A stretch of 64,000 bases of DNA, taken from NCBI RefSeq assembly GCF_000698125.1, contig NZ_BAXA01000015.1, positions 1-64,000 of the forward strand, given 5' to 3'. The notes under the pieces are model-generated. The model was given only the letters and a program-made list of their open reading frames with translations, made no database searches and was not told the DNA's origin. The translations under genes and the position numbers were made by a program. The stretch is from Geomicrobium sp. JCM 19038 (lineage in GTDB: Bacteria; Bacillota; Bacilli; Bacillales; Marinococcaceae). This document shows, piece after piece, positions 27,857 to 37,342 of this stretch. How positions within the stretch are numbered: the stretch's first letter is position 1; each line of letters opens with the position of its first letter.

Positions 27857-29226
27857 CCAAGCTTTGGGGCGGCAGATTTACAAAAGAAGCAGAAGAGTGG
27901 GTGGATGCATTTGGTGCATCCATCGGCTTCGATCAACAGCTCGTCTTTGAAGATCTCGAAGGTAGCATGGCTCATGCGGCAATGCTTGCGAATTGTGGCA
28001 TCATATCAGCCGATGATGAATTACTCATTCAAAAAGGCTTAAAATCCCTTTTAGAAAAAGCGAAGCGTAATGAACTCGTTTTTGACGTGAAGTACGAAGA
28101 CATTCATATGAATCTAGAGAAGCTCCTAAAAGACGAGATTGGAGACGTAGCTGGAAAGTTGCATACGGCGCGTAGTCGTAACGACCAAGTCGCAACGGAC
28201 ATCCATCTATTCATGAGAAAAGAAACGCATGAGTTGATGACACTTTTGAACAATTTAAAGCTCGTTTTATTAGAGCAAGCCGAAGAGCATGTTGAAACGC
28301 TCTTACCTGGTTACACTCATTTGCAACGTGCTCAACCAATTTCTTTTGCCCATCATATGCTCGCTTATGTATCGATGTTTGATCGTGACTATGACAAGCT
28401 ACAAGATAGTTTAAAACGTGTAAATTTATCTCCACTTGGAGCTGGGGCATTAGCAGGGACAACGTTTCCAATTAATCGCTACGAAACAGCAGAGGCACTC
28501 GGGTTTGACGATGTTTATATGAACAGTATGGATGCGGTCAGTGATCGTGACTTTCTCATTGAATTTCTAAGTATTGCGTCAACAATTATGATGCACCTTT
28601 CTAGGTTCTCTGAAGAGCTCATTTTATGGTCAAGTCATGAATTTAATTTTATTGAGTTGGATGATGCATTTGCAACGGGAAGTAGCATTATGCCACAAAA
28701 GAAAAATCCAGACATGGCTGAACTCGTTCGAGGAAAAACAGGGCGTGTATACGGCAGTTTGGTCGGGTTACTCACAACGTTAAAAGGCCTTCCCCTTGCG
28801 TATAACAAAGATATGCAAGAAGACAAAGAAGGAATCTTTGATGCTGTAACGACTGTTAAAGGATCATTAAAGATCTTTATCGGTATGATTGAGTCCATGA
28901 CTGTCAAAAAAGAAGAAACTGAAAAAGCGACAAAGTCCGACTTTTCGAATGCCACAGAGCTTGCGGATTATTTAGCGACAAAAGGCATGCCATTCCGTGA
29001 GGCGCATGAAGTGGTCGGGAAGCTCGTCTTACAGTGCATTCAAGAAAATAAAGTGTTAAGTGAGCTCTCACTCGAAACGTTTAAAGAGGCAAGTCACTAC
29101 TTCGAAGGAGATATCTATACTGCGTTAGACCCTTATGAAGCAGTGGCTAGAAGAGTGAGCGCAGGCGGTACAGGCTTTGCGAAAGTGAAAGAGAGCATTG
29201 CATTCCAAAAAGCAAAGTTACAATAG
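27853..29226 (+). CDS. argH: Argininosuccinate lyase
   Basis: Splits argininosuccinate into arginine and fumarate, the last step of arginine synthesis. 457 residues; starts MTKLWGGRF at ATG 27853, which overlaps the argG stop (ATGA). The superfamily signature is [12 protein letters not shown]; other conserved segments are [11 protein letters not shown] and [10 protein letters not shown]. Translationally coupled to argG. Confidence 0.97.
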   Translation: MTKLWGGRFTKEAEEWVDAFGASIGFDQQLVFEDLEGSMAHAAMLANCGIISADDELLIQKGLKSLLEKAKRNELVFDVKYEDIHMNLEKLLKDEIGDVAGKLHTARSRNDQVATDIHLFMRKETHELMTLLNNLKLVLLEQAEEHVETLLPGYTHLQRAQPISFAHHMLAYVSMFDRDYDKLQDSLKRVNLSPLGAGALAGTTFPINRYETAEALGFDDVYMNSMDAVSDRDFLIEFLSIASTIMMHLSRFSEELILWSSHEFNFIELDDAFATGSSIMPQKKNPDMAELVRGKTGRVYGSLVGLLTTLKGLPLAYNKDMQEDKEGIFDAVTTVKGSLKIFIGMIESMTVKKEETEKATKSDFSNATELADYLATKGMPFREAHEVVGKLVLQCIQENKVLSELSLETFKEASHYFEGDIYTALDPYEAVARRVSAGGTGFAKVKESIAFQKAKLQ

Positions 29227-29238
29227 ATTTTAAAGATT

Positions 29239-29279
29239 AGAAAATGACATGGCTCGTGATCGAGTGATGTCATTTTCTC
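29239..29279 (+). terminator. Terminator of argGH
   Basis: AGAAAATGACAT (29239-29250) pairs with ATGTCATTTTCT (29268-29279), followed by CTTTG. Confidence 0.8.
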
Positions 29280-29323
29280 TTTGTCCAATTCATACTTTAC
29301 GTATTGAGGAGGGCTTCAAGTCA

Positions 29324-29363
29324 AAAAGCGCCCACCAAAGTGAAAACTTTGGTGGGCGCTTTT
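29324..29363. terminator. Bidirectional terminator of the universal stress protein gene
   Basis: AAAAGCGCCCACCAAAG and CTTTGGTGGGCGCTTTT form a perfect 17-base stem; the A/T ends allow use in both directions, mainly for the gene on the minus strand. Confidence 0.92.
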
Positions 29364-29376
29364 AAAACCATCTTCG

Positions 29377-29813
29377 TTACTTACGACGAACGATCAAAAC
29401 GTCACAAGTTGCTTGGCGTACAATCGCTTCAGAAACGCTACCGATGACGATACGTTCTACTTTGTTGGCACCTGTTGCACCAGCCATGATTAAGTCAATT
29501 TCATATTTCGGTGCGATATAACGAGTGATGCGAACTTTAGGTGATCCAAAATCAAGAATTGTCTCGACTTCTTCGACACCTTTATCCAATGCTTGTTGTT
29601 TGTAGTTCTCAAGCGTTTGTTTTCCTTGTTCTTCTGCACGCTTTACGATTTGGCGGTCAAAACGTTCAATCGTAGCGAACGATTTCGTGTCAATCACAGT
29701 CACGATAAAAAGCTTGGCTCCTTGATCAATTGCAAATTCACAAGCTTGGTCAAACGTGTAGTTGGATTCGGTTGAACCATCTACCCAACTAGAATTTTCT
29801 GGTAACGACGCAT
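29377..29813 (-). CDS. Universal stress protein (UspA family), frame broken near 29778
   Basis: Small alpha/beta nucleotide-binding stress protein. Starts MRRYQKILVG at ATG 29813 behind AAAGGAGGAGAC. The C-terminal ATP-binding loop GATGANKVERIVIGSVSEAIV is the family GxGxxGxxx(9)GS(S/T) pattern with some change, and IMAGATG fits it. The frame breaks after KILVG: one base is missing in GGGTAGATGG (family has VGxDGS). Restored length is about 145 residues. Confidence 0.92.
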
Positions 29814-30064
29814 AATGGTCTCCTCCTTTGTTCAAATGGTTCGTAACATAAGTATAAATCGATAAAAGCAATCGAATATCTCTTCAGAATAGCTGTTTCC
29901 TTTAAAGGGATATTCTAAACCTCATTTAAGACCATTTTACCCTGTGTTAACGAATTTGTCGAAAATTAAGTATGGGTCTAACGAAAGAAATGAGCGACTT
30001 GCTTTTCGTCTCTCAAAAAAAATAGTAAGATCAAATAGACGAACAGGACCTGGAGGTTTTCTGT

Positions 30065-30829
30065 ATGAAACACGCACTTATTACAGCGGGATCAAAAGGA
30101 TTAGGGAAACAAGTAACTGAAGCGTTCATAAAAAAGGGCTATTCTGTCACGGTTAGTTATCGAAGTGATTATGCATCTGTTCTGAGGTTGCGTGAAGAGT
30201 TAGGCATTGATGAAAAGCAATTGTTTGCCGTTCAAGCGGATGTGACGAACCGTGAAGATGTGATCTCACTCGTTCAACGGGCAAATGAGACATTTGGCCG
30301 TCTTGATGTACTCGTCAATAACGCAGGTCCATACATTTTTGAACGAAAGAAGCTTTATGATTACGAGCCATCCGAATGGCATGCGATGATTGAAGGAAAT
30401 CTTTCAAGTATGTTCTATCTATTAAAAGAAGCTTTGCCAATCATGCGTAAACAACGCTATGGTCGAATTATTGCTTACGGTTTTCAAGATGTAGGAAATG
30501 CACCTGCATGGTTGTACCGCAGCGCATATGGCGCTGCAAAAGCAGGGCTTGCGTCCTTAATTAAGTCAGTAGCCGTTGAAGAAGCAGAATACGGTATTAC
30601 AGCGAACATGGTTTGCCCTGGAAAGATCGTTGGTGACATGAAAGAAGCTTCAATAGAGACTGGCAAAATGCATCAAGATGACGAGACTCCGGTCGGTAGA
30701 CCTGGGACCGGTGGCGACATTGCACGTACGGTTATGTTTCTCGCTGATGAACACGCAGACCTTGTGACAGGTGCCATTATTGAAGTGACTGGTGGCGTTG
30801 ATGTTCTACACCAAAACCGACACGAATAG
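30065..30829 (+). CDS. SDR-family oxidoreductase (FabG-like, YtkK-type)
   Basis: NAD(P)H-dependent short-chain dehydrogenase, 254 residues. Cofactor motif TAGSKGLGKQ, NNAG in VLVNNAGPY, catalytic Tyr in SAYGAAKAG, and VTGGVDV near the end. Substrate unknown. It corresponds in position and type to ytkK, as I recall. Its upstream gap (29814-30064) holds no other gene. Confidence 0.9.
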   Translation: MKHALITAGSKGLGKQVTEAFIKKGYSVTVSYRSDYASVLRLREELGIDEKQLFAVQADVTNREDVISLVQRANETFGRLDVLVNNAGPYIFERKKLYDYEPSEWHAMIEGNLSSMFYLLKEALPIMRKQRYGRIIAYGFQDVGNAPAWLYRSAYGAAKAGLASLIKSVAVEEAEYGITANMVCPGKIVGDMKEASIETGKMHQDDETPVGRPGTGGDIARTVMFLADEHADLVTGAIIEVTGGVDVLHQNRHE

Positions 30830-30870
30830 GAAGTCATTTCAAAGCCATGCTATGGGTGAGGTGATCGGTC

Positions 30871-31260
30871 ATCAGAAAGGTACTTATAGCTGTGTTGGCG
30901 CTAGTTATGATGGTAAGTGTGGGAACGTTGGAGAGAGCAGAAGCGGATGAATTAATGGAAAGCTTTGCGCTTCGTGTGACCATTGAAACGAAAGATGGGG
31001 GATATCAATGGAGATTTGATAGCCCAGATCTTTATGAATTTCAAGATGGTGATCGGGTACTGCGCTCAGAAGATGCGAAAGAACATGTCGAGAATATGAG
31101 TAAACAATTGCATGTGAATGAAAAGGTAACAGCAGATCAATTAGCAGAAAGAATTAAGCAACATTTTCCAAAGCTACGCAAGATGGACGTTCGTTGGAAA
31201 AACGGAGAAGGTGAGCTTTATACGTGGCGGTGGAAAAGTGAGCAAGTGTTGGTTGATTAA
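30871..31260 (+). CDS. Small secreted protein, unknown function, possible ATC start
   Basis: From codon ATC 30871 the frame encodes a clean signal peptide (RKVLIAVLALVMMVSVGTLERAEA, likely cleaved after AEA) and a secreted domain of about 105 residues with KQLHVNEKVTADQLAERI. The best ribosome site, GAGGTGA (30859-30865), is spaced five bases before ATC, whereas the first standard start in frame, GTG 30892, lacks a site and would cut off the basic residues of the signal. Either a rare start or a base error; no domain is recognised. Confidence 0.7.
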   Translation: MRKVLIAVLALVMMVSVGTLERAEADELMESFALRVTIETKDGGYQWRFDSPDLYEFQDGDRVLRSEDAKEHVENMSKQLHVNEKVTADQLAERIKQHFPKLRKMDVRWKNGEGELYTWRWKSEQVLVD

Positions 31261-31269
31261 TCACTACTG

Positions 31270-31300
31270 TTAGTCTATCTTTGAGGTAGACTAATTTTTT
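31270..31300 (+). terminator. Terminator after the small secreted protein gene
   Basis: TTAGTCTA (31270-31277) pairs with TAGACTAA (31287-31294), then six T. Confidence 0.88.
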
Positions 31301-31336
31301 ATTTTATACCATAACTAGAATAGGGGCGTGGGGCTT

Positions 31337-32464
31337 ATGAATATTGGCGTACCCAAAGAGATTAAGAACCAAGAAAATCGTGTCGCAATGACACCAACAG
31401 GCGTTGTGCTTTTAAAGCGTGACGGGCATCAAGTGTTTATTGAGACGTCTGCAGGGATTGGATCAGGATTTACGGATGAACAGTACATCGAAGCAGGTGC
31501 TGTAATCGTTGATTCTGCTCAAGAAGCTTGGGACCAAGAATTAATCGTCAAGGTAAAAGAACCGGTTCAATCGGAGTACGGTTATTTCAAAGAAGGTCAA
31601 CAGTTGTTTACATACTTACACTTGGCCGCGGAAGAGGAACTAACGAAAGCGTTACTTGAGAGCAAAGTGACGGCAGTTGCTTATGAAACGGTGCAGTTAC
31701 CCGATCGCTCATTGCCACTACTAACACCGATGAGTGAAGTGGCTGGAAGAATGTCAACGCAAATGGGTGTTCAATACCTAGAGAAAACAAAAGGTGGAAA
31801 AGGAATTTTACTTGCAGGTGTACCTGGAGTTAGTCGTGGAAAAGTAACGATTATCGGCGGGGGTGTTGCAGGAACGAACGCTGCCAAGATTGCATTAGGA
31901 CTTGGGGCGAATGTAACGATCTTGGATCTAAGTCCACAACGACTACGTGAACTTGATGATCTGTTCGGTTCTTCTGTGAACTTACTCGTTTCAAATCCGG
32001 TCACGATTGAACAGTCAGTTATTGAAGCAGATGTTGTAATTGGGGCAGTCCTCATTCCAGGGGCGAAAGCGCCTAAGCTCGTAAAAGAAGAAACGATAAA
32101 GAAGATGCAGCCAGGTTCAGTGATCGTTGATATTGCAATCGACCAAGGCGGAATCTTCGAGACGACAGATCGCATTACGACACATGATGATCCAGTTTAT
32201 ACAAAACATGATGTGTTGCATTATGCCGTAGCGAACATGCCTGGTGCTGTTCCTAGAACATCAACAATCGCTTTAACAAACGTAACGATGCCTTACGTGT
32301 CAGCGATTGCGAACAAAGGTTTAGTACCTGCGCTTCAGCAAGATCTGAACCTTAAAAAGGGATTGAATACGATTGATGGTAAATTAACGTATGAGGCGGT
32401 TGCCGTTGCAATGGACTTACCATTTACGCCAATTGAAGCCGTTTTACCTTCAGAAAACGTTTAA
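31337..32464 (+). CDS. ald: Alanine dehydrogenase
   Basis: Catalyses L-alanine + NAD to pyruvate + ammonia, used for alanine catabolism and in sporulation. 375 residues. Conserved: [15 protein letters not shown] at the N-terminus, NAD loop [14 protein letters not shown], and [27 protein letters not shown] 31337 is preferred over GTG 31328, which adds three residues without support. Single-gene unit. Confidence 0.97.
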   Translation: MNIGVPKEIKNQENRVAMTPTGVVLLKRDGHQVFIETSAGIGSGFTDEQYIEAGAVIVDSAQEAWDQELIVKVKEPVQSEYGYFKEGQQLFTYLHLAAEEELTKALLESKVTAVAYETVQLPDRSLPLLTPMSEVAGRMSTQMGVQYLEKTKGGKGILLAGVPGVSRGKVTIIGGGVAGTNAAKIALGLGANVTILDLSPQRLRELDDLFGSSVNLLVSNPVTIEQSVIEADVVIGAVLIPGAKAPKLVKEETIKKMQPGSVIVDIAIDQGGIFETTDRITTHDDPVYTKHDVLHYAVANMPGAVPRTSTIALTNVTMPYVSAIANKGLVPALQQDLNLKKGLNTIDGKLTYEAVAVAMDLPFTPIEAVLPSENV

Positions 32465-32524
32465 CGTTAGCCAAAATCGGTAATAGGTCTAGTGAATCGA
32501 AAGTCGATGAAGGGTGGATAAACA

Positions 32525-33205
32525 ATGAAGCTAACATTCCATGGACAATCGTTTATTGAAATTGAAACGAAAGGGTATTCCGTATTAATTGATCCGTTCA
32601 TTACTGGCAACGATACGTGCAAAATTAAACCTGAAGACGTAAACCCTGATGCGATTCTATTAACGCATGGACATGCGGATCATCTTGGAGACACAGAGGC
32701 GATTGCAAAGCGTAGTGGTGCACTCGTCGTAGCGACTCATGAGCTTGCCACATATTTAGGTGGAAAAGGGCTTGAGACACACCCGTTAAATACTGGTGGA
32801 GGTTATGAGTTCCCATTTGGTCACGTGCGATTAACGCAAGCGTTTCATAGTTCTTCCTTCCAAGAAGAAGATGGACAAATTATCTATCTTGGCATGCCGA
32901 ACGGAATTTTGTTTACAGCTGAAGGGAAAACGATTTATCATGCCGGAGACACATCGTTATTCTCGGATATGAAGCTGATTGCAGAGCGTCATGACCTGGA
33001 AGTTGCTTTACTTCCAATCGGAGACAATTTTACGATGGGACCAGACGATGCGAAGGTTGCTGCTGAATGGTTGCAAGCTGAATTAGTCATCCCGATTCAC
33101 TACAACACATTCCCATTAATTGAACAAGACGGAGATGCTTTCGTAGATTCAATTGCGCCACTTAAAGGAAATGCTTTAAAGCCAGGGGAGTCTACAGAAG
33201 TGTAA
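32525..33205 (+). CDS. ytkL: Metal-dependent hydrolase YtkL (UPF0173, metallo-beta-lactamase fold)
   Basis: 226 residues. The metal site [11 protein letters not shown] is the HxHxDH motif of the superfamily; further histidines are in ATHEL, FHSSSF, YHAGDT and PIHYNTFP. Substrate unknown. Located as in B. subtilis between ald and ytoI. Confidence 0.92.
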   Translation: MKLTFHGQSFIEIETKGYSVLIDPFITGNDTCKIKPEDVNPDAILLTHGHADHLGDTEAIAKRSGALVVATHELATYLGGKGLETHPLNTGGGYEFPFGHVRLTQAFHSSSFQEEDGQIIYLGMPNGILFTAEGKTIYHAGDTSLFSDMKLIAERHDLEVALLPIGDNFTMGPDDAKVAAEWLQAELVIPIHYNTFPLIEQDGDAFVDSIAPLKGNALKPGESTEV

Positions 33206-33216
33206 TGCATAAAGAG

Positions 33217-33254
33217 CCAGGTGAAGTCATCGAGATCACCTGGTATCTTTTTTT
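33217..33254 (+). terminator. Terminator of ytkL
   Basis: CCAGGTGA (33217-33224) pairs with TCACCTGG (33236-33243); TATCTTTTTTT follows. Confidence 0.88.
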
Positions 33255-33344
33255 GTGGCGTAACTGAAGAGGTAGACAAGTCATATTGGCTCGTCCTTTT
33301 GAATAAACTGTTTACAAGCTATGGTTTATTTGGGAGGTTAGAAG

Positions 33345-33605
33345 ATGCGTCGGTTAAGAATTTGGATTTCTTTTTTAGTTGCCGCGTTCCTTTTGTATCT
33401 TGGTTTACAGCAATTTACAATCGGTACTGTTGGACTTCATGGATGGTTCTCTGTTGCTTGGTTTTTGTTTTGTTTCCTCGTTATTGGGGGAAATCTTGCA
33501 GTGCTTGCTTATGAGCGCACACGGGTTTATGAAGGTGAAGTACACCCATCACGACGGATCTACAAGCGGGAACTTGAACGTAAAGCAGCTCGTCTTCGAG
33601 CTTGA
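33345..33605 (+). CDS. Small membrane protein of unknown function
   Basis: 86 residues from ATG 33345 with GGGAGGTTAGAAG upstream. Two hydrophobic helices (about 6-26 and 34-58) and a basic tail of 28 residues (RRIYKRELERKAARLRA). No family recognised. It sits between ytkL and ytoI, separated from ytoI by a terminator. Confidence 0.7.
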   Translation: MRRLRIWISFLVAAFLLYLGLQQFTIGTVGLHGWFSVAWFLFCFLVIGGNLAVLAYERTRVYEGEVHPSRRIYKRELERKAARLRA

Positions 33606-33647
33606 AGTCCACGAACGACACCGATATAATTAAAGAGACTTTAGTCG

Positions 33648-33674
33648 AAAACTTGGCTTTATGCCAAGTTTTTT
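33648..33674 (+). terminator. Terminator before ytoI
   Basis: AACTTGGC (33650-33657) and GCCAAGTT (33663-33670) with loop TTTAT, then TTTT. Confidence 0.8.
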
Positions 33675-33712
33675 GTATCGTAATTATCCTTTTTCTAAAA
33701 GGAGTGACCCGT

Positions 33713-35022
33713 ATGAGTACGAAGCATGAACAAATATTAGATTACATAGCTCAACTGAGCGTTGGAGAAAAGATCTCTGTACGTCAAATTGCCAAAGCCC
33801 TACATGTTAGTGAAGGGACAGCATATAGAGCCATTAAGGAAGCGGAGAACCAAGGTCTCGTTACGACGATTGAACGAGTAGGACGATCCGCGTTGAACAG
33901 AAACTTAAAGAAAACATTGATCATTTGACATTTGCTGAAGTCGTTAACATCGTAGATGGACAAGTTCTAGGTGGAAGAAGTGGCTTACATAAAACGCTTC
34001 AACGGTTTGTTATTGGCGCAATGAAGATGGAAGCGATGATGCGATACGTAGAACCGGGAAACTTATTAATCGTCGGAAATCGCTATCAAGTACACCGGTT
34101 GGCACTTGAAGCCGGAGCAGCTGTGTTAATTACGGGTGGCTTCGGTACGAATGAAGAAATCATTCAGTATGCCAATGAACAATCGCTACCGATCATAACG
34201 ACGAGTTATGATACATTTACGGTCGCCAGTATGATTAACCGGGCGATTTATGATCAATTGATAAAGAAAGAAATTGTCATCGTAGAAGACATTCTCATTC
34301 CCCTCAATGAAACGTACTTTTTAACGACAGATAATATGGTTGAACGTTGGCATCAATTAAATGCAAAAACGAGCCATAGTCGATATCCAGTCGTTAATCA
34401 TGAAATGCAAGTTCAAGGTATGGTTGCGGCGAAAGACATTCTTTCAATGAAAGAAAGTACGCCAGTGGAAAAGGTGATGACGAAAGAGCCGATAACCGTT
34501 CATGCGACGATGTCGCTTGCATCCGCTGCTCACGTTATGGTTTGGGAAGGTATTGAGTTATTACCGGTCGTTGATGATGAGGCTAGACTTGTTGGGGTCA
34601 TCAGCCGCCAAGATGTGTTAAAAGCTTTGCAAATGGCTCAACGACAACCACATGTTGGGGACACACTTGATGATGTTGTAACGAGACAAGTGGAAGAAGC
34701 GCCAACAGGTACAGTTTATGATTACGTATGTCATTTAACGCCGCAAATGACAAATCCGATTGGTATGATTTCGTACGGAGTTTTATCCACGTTGATCACT
34801 GAAGTAGGCAGTCGCTTGTTAAGACGTCATAAACGTGGAGATGTGGTTGTCGAGAACTTATCACTCTATTTCCTAAAGCCAGTTCAAATTGAAAGCAAGA
34901 TTGAGATGAAGGGTAAGATCCTTGAAGTCAGTCGTAAGAGTGGTAAAGTCGATGTTGAATTGTACTCAAGTGATGAACTTGTTGGCAAAGGCCTCATGAC
35001 TGCTCAACTGCTCGAACGTTAA
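33713..35022 (+). CDS. ytoI: YtoI: HTH, DRTGG, CBS-pair and hotdog domain protein, frame broken near 33882
   Basis: Multidomain regulator-like protein. N-terminal winged helix (about residues 1-60, IRQIAKALHVSEGTAYRAIKEAENQGLV), then a DRTGG domain, two CBS domains (HSRYPVVN, then ELLPVVDDEARLVGVISRQDVL) and a C-terminal hotdog/MaoC-like part. Adenylate or other ligand sensing by CBS is likely but unproven. The frame breaks at about 33882, where GTAGGACG should read GTAGGAACG; the restored frame reads TIRVEQKLKENIDHLTF. Total about 436 residues. Confidence 0.92.
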
Positions 35023-35024
35023 AA

Positions 35025-35049
35025 AAACAGCTGCCAACGGCAGCTGTTT
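35025..35049. terminator. Bidirectional terminator between ytoI and ytpI
   Basis: AAACAGCTGCC (35025-35035) and GGCAGCTGTTT (35039-35049), loop AAC, A and T runs on both sides. Confidence 0.9.
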
Positions 35050-35051
35050 CA

Positions 35052-35366
35052 TTAACTCTCTTGAGAGCGTAACTCTTCTTTTGCAAATGGTGTGATGATT
35101 CGATTTGCTTTAATTCCATAGTAGACGAACACAGCTCCGAGAATTGCAAAAACGAGTCCAACAACAATATCGACCCAACTTCGGTACGAGAACATGAACA
35201 ATAGACCTGGTGATAGTATAAAGATCCCAAGAGCAGTCATTGCTTTCGTTTGATACCATTCTTTTAAACGTTCGCCTTTTACGCGGAAACGTTTATATTT
35301 ATAATAAACATACAATGCAAGAGCTAGGGTTAGAATCAACGTAACGACAATTGAAATAAATCCCAT
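35052..35366 (-). CDS. ytpI: YtpI family membrane protein
   Basis: 104 residues with three hydrophobic segments (MGFISIVVTLILTLALALYVYY; ALGIFILSPGLLFMF; VDIVVGLVFAILGAVFVYYG). YtpI is a conserved Bacillus membrane protein of unknown function in this position. Convergent with ytoI. Confidence 0.88.
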   Translation of the reverse strand: MGFISIVVTLILTLALALYVYYKYKRFRVKGERLKEWYQTKAMTALGIFILSPGLLFMFSYRSWVDIVVGLVFAILGAVFVYYGIKANRIITPFAKEELRSQES

Positions 35367-35441
35367 CGAATATCCCCCTTTTTTTCATTCGTTATTAGTT
35401 TACAGGATAAGGGTTCGATGTACAACAGAGGAGAAGTGACA

Positions 35442-36397
35442 GTGCAAGAAAAACTATTAGAAACAATTGAGCGCTTTGATAAAATTATCATTTGTCGTCA
35501 CGTGCGACCAGATCCAGATGCGTTTGGTTCGCAGCTTGGCTTAGCAGAATTAATTCGAGAAAACACGACGAAGACGGTGTACACAGTTGGAGAAGACGAA
35601 AGGTCCCTTTCGTTTCTAGCAACAATGGATGAAGTGGATACCGGAACGTTCAAAGACGCCCTCGTTATTATCTGTGATACAGCTAACCGTGGACGGATCG
35701 ATGAAGAGCGGTACGCATTAGCCAAAGAGACATTTAAAGTCGATCATCATCCAGAAATTGATGATTATGCAGATGCATCATGGTCGATACGAGCTATAGT
35801 TCAACGTCTGAAATGATAACAAGATGGTTTGAGGAAACAGCAAAGCCAAACGGATGGAAGATGAACCAAACGAGTGCAAGGGTTTTGTATGCTGGAATTG
35901 TAGGGGATACGGGACGTTTTCGCCATCCGAACACAACTGAACATACATTTCGAGCGGCAGGAGTGCTGATGGAACAAGGCATTGATTTGCCTGAACTGTT
36001 TCGCAATCTATACCGTAAGCCGTTGCCACTTTTACGCCTTGAAGGGGAGCTGTTACGTACAGTGAGCTTAAGTGAGTACGGTGTTGCTGCGATTCGTGTG
36101 TCAGACGAGCAACTAAAACAATATGAAGTAACCGTTAATGAATCTTCTGCACTTGTAAACGCCGTTAGCGACCTCGAAGGTCTTCTTACGTGGGGGATGT
36201 TTGTAGAACAAGAGGATGGCACGTATCGCGTACGACTCCGTTCTAAAGGGCCTATTGTGAACACCATTGCAGAGAAGCATAACGGTGGTGGCCATCCGCT
36301 TGCTGCGGGTGCGTCTGCGAATAGTAAAGAAGAAATTGACACGATCATTGCAGAATTAAATGAAGCTGCAAAAAAGTTTAACTCGAAGACTCAATAA
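35442..36397 (+). CDS. nrnA: Oligoribonuclease/pAp phosphatase NrnA, frame broken near 35782
   Basis: DHH/DHHA1 phosphoesterase that degrades nano-RNA and 3'-phosphoadenosine 5'-phosphate. Metal motifs: RPDPDAFGSQ, IICDTAN and FKVDHHP; C-terminal DHHA1 nucleic-acid loop NGGGHPLAAGA. GTG 35442 chosen behind AGAGGAG. The frame breaks near 35782, where TCATGGTCG should read TCATGGGTCG, restoring ASWVDTSYSSTSEM. 318 residues. Its end overlaps ytrI tail to tail by 20 bases. Confidence 0.95.
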
Positions 36398-36893
36398 CAA
36401 TTTCTGTATGAAGGTCAATTTTTTTATAGAAGATGGCTCGTGTTACTTCGAGACTGAATTGTTGTTCGTTCACAACAAATCGTTTATTTTCAAGTGTTCG
36501 AATGACGAGCTCTTGCTGCTCAGCGACACTTTCTAAGTTCTGGTGGAGCAAAGGCTCTAACTCATCGACGGCTTGTTGGCGTAAGTCATAGAGGGCAAGT
36601 TCACTGAGCCTGCTCTCTCTTTCATTTGTAAAGTGAATTTCAATGGTCTCTACTTCCACACGTTTTTGATCTTCATCAAGATCTTCTTGCTCTTGCTCTC
36701 GTGCGAGCAAAAGATCAATTTGACTTTCAAGTTGATTAATGGTGAGTTCATTTTTTCTTAGTTCGATAATAGTTCGCTCATAGACTTGGCCATATTGAAA
36801 GATGAAAAGCCCCCAACCGATGACAACACCGATAAATAAACCTGCTAAAAAACGTTGCCACCCGGGTCGCTTATAATAGGGTGGAATCCTCAT
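36378..36893 (-). CDS. ytrI: Sporulation membrane protein YtrI
   Basis: About 171 residues. One membrane segment (FLAGLFIGVVIGWGLFIFQYG) is followed by a coiled-coil region (RTIIELRKNELTINQLESQI) outside or inside the membrane. In B. subtilis ytrHI is a sigma-E operon needed for full spore resistance. It overlaps ytrH by four bases (ATG in the ytrH end), so they are co-translated, opposite to nrnA and dnaE. Confidence 0.9.
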   Translation of the reverse strand: MRIPPYYKRPGWQRFLAGLFIGVVIGWGLFIFQYGQVYERTIIELRKNELTINQLESQIDLLLAREQEQEDLDEDQKRVEVETIEIHFTNERESRLSELALYDLRQQAVDELEPLLHQNLESVAEQQELVIRTLENKRFVVNEQQFSLEVTRAIFYKKIDLHTEIVIESSS

Positions 36894-37228
36894 GGATACA
36901 TCTGTTCCTGAGTAATCCACTGAATAATAAGTGCACCTGCATTTGCACCCGAGAGGGCACTTAATATCATGAAAATGGTCTTATAAACGTCAATGTGTGT
37001 ACCTGCAAACAATCCCCGCTCTAGACTTGTGATTGCATCAAATGTCCCGCCAATGGCTGCAACGAGCGCCCAAATCTTTAAACTGCTCGCAAGTTCTTGA
37101 ATGGTCGTAAGTGGTGGCTTTCCGATAATAAACGCGCCAATTCCACCGATTAGTGCTCCACCTAGAACGACGCCAAAGGCAACAAAAAAATCAATGACGA
37201 GTGTAGCGGCAAAGTCTCTGCTAAACAT
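36890..37228 (-). CDS. ytrH: Sporulation membrane protein YtrH
   Basis: 112 residues, hydrophobic with three segments, glycine-rich first (DFFVAFGVVLGGALIGGIGAFIIG). First gene of the ytrHI pair; expressed in the mother cell under sigma-E in B. subtilis. I did not locate a sigma-E promoter by eye with confidence. Confidence 0.9.
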   Translation of the reverse strand: MFSRDFAATLVIDFFVAFGVVLGGALIGGIGAFIIGKPPLTTIQELASSLKIWALVAAIGGTFDAITSLERGLFAGTHIDVYKTIFMILSALSGANAGALIIQWITQEQMYP

Positions 37229-37342
37229 GGTGCATGCCCCTCTCCTTGAAACGAATCACCTAGTCTCTTATCTTTCATTTATATCGAGTCTTTGTCCAAG
37301 TTATGACTAGTCAATCTAAAAACGATCGGAGTGAACAGAGTC

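Noticed and set aside
33221-33514. 97-residue frame overlapping the small membrane protein gene
   Set aside because: It begins in the ytkL terminator and runs out of frame with the supported ATG at 33345.
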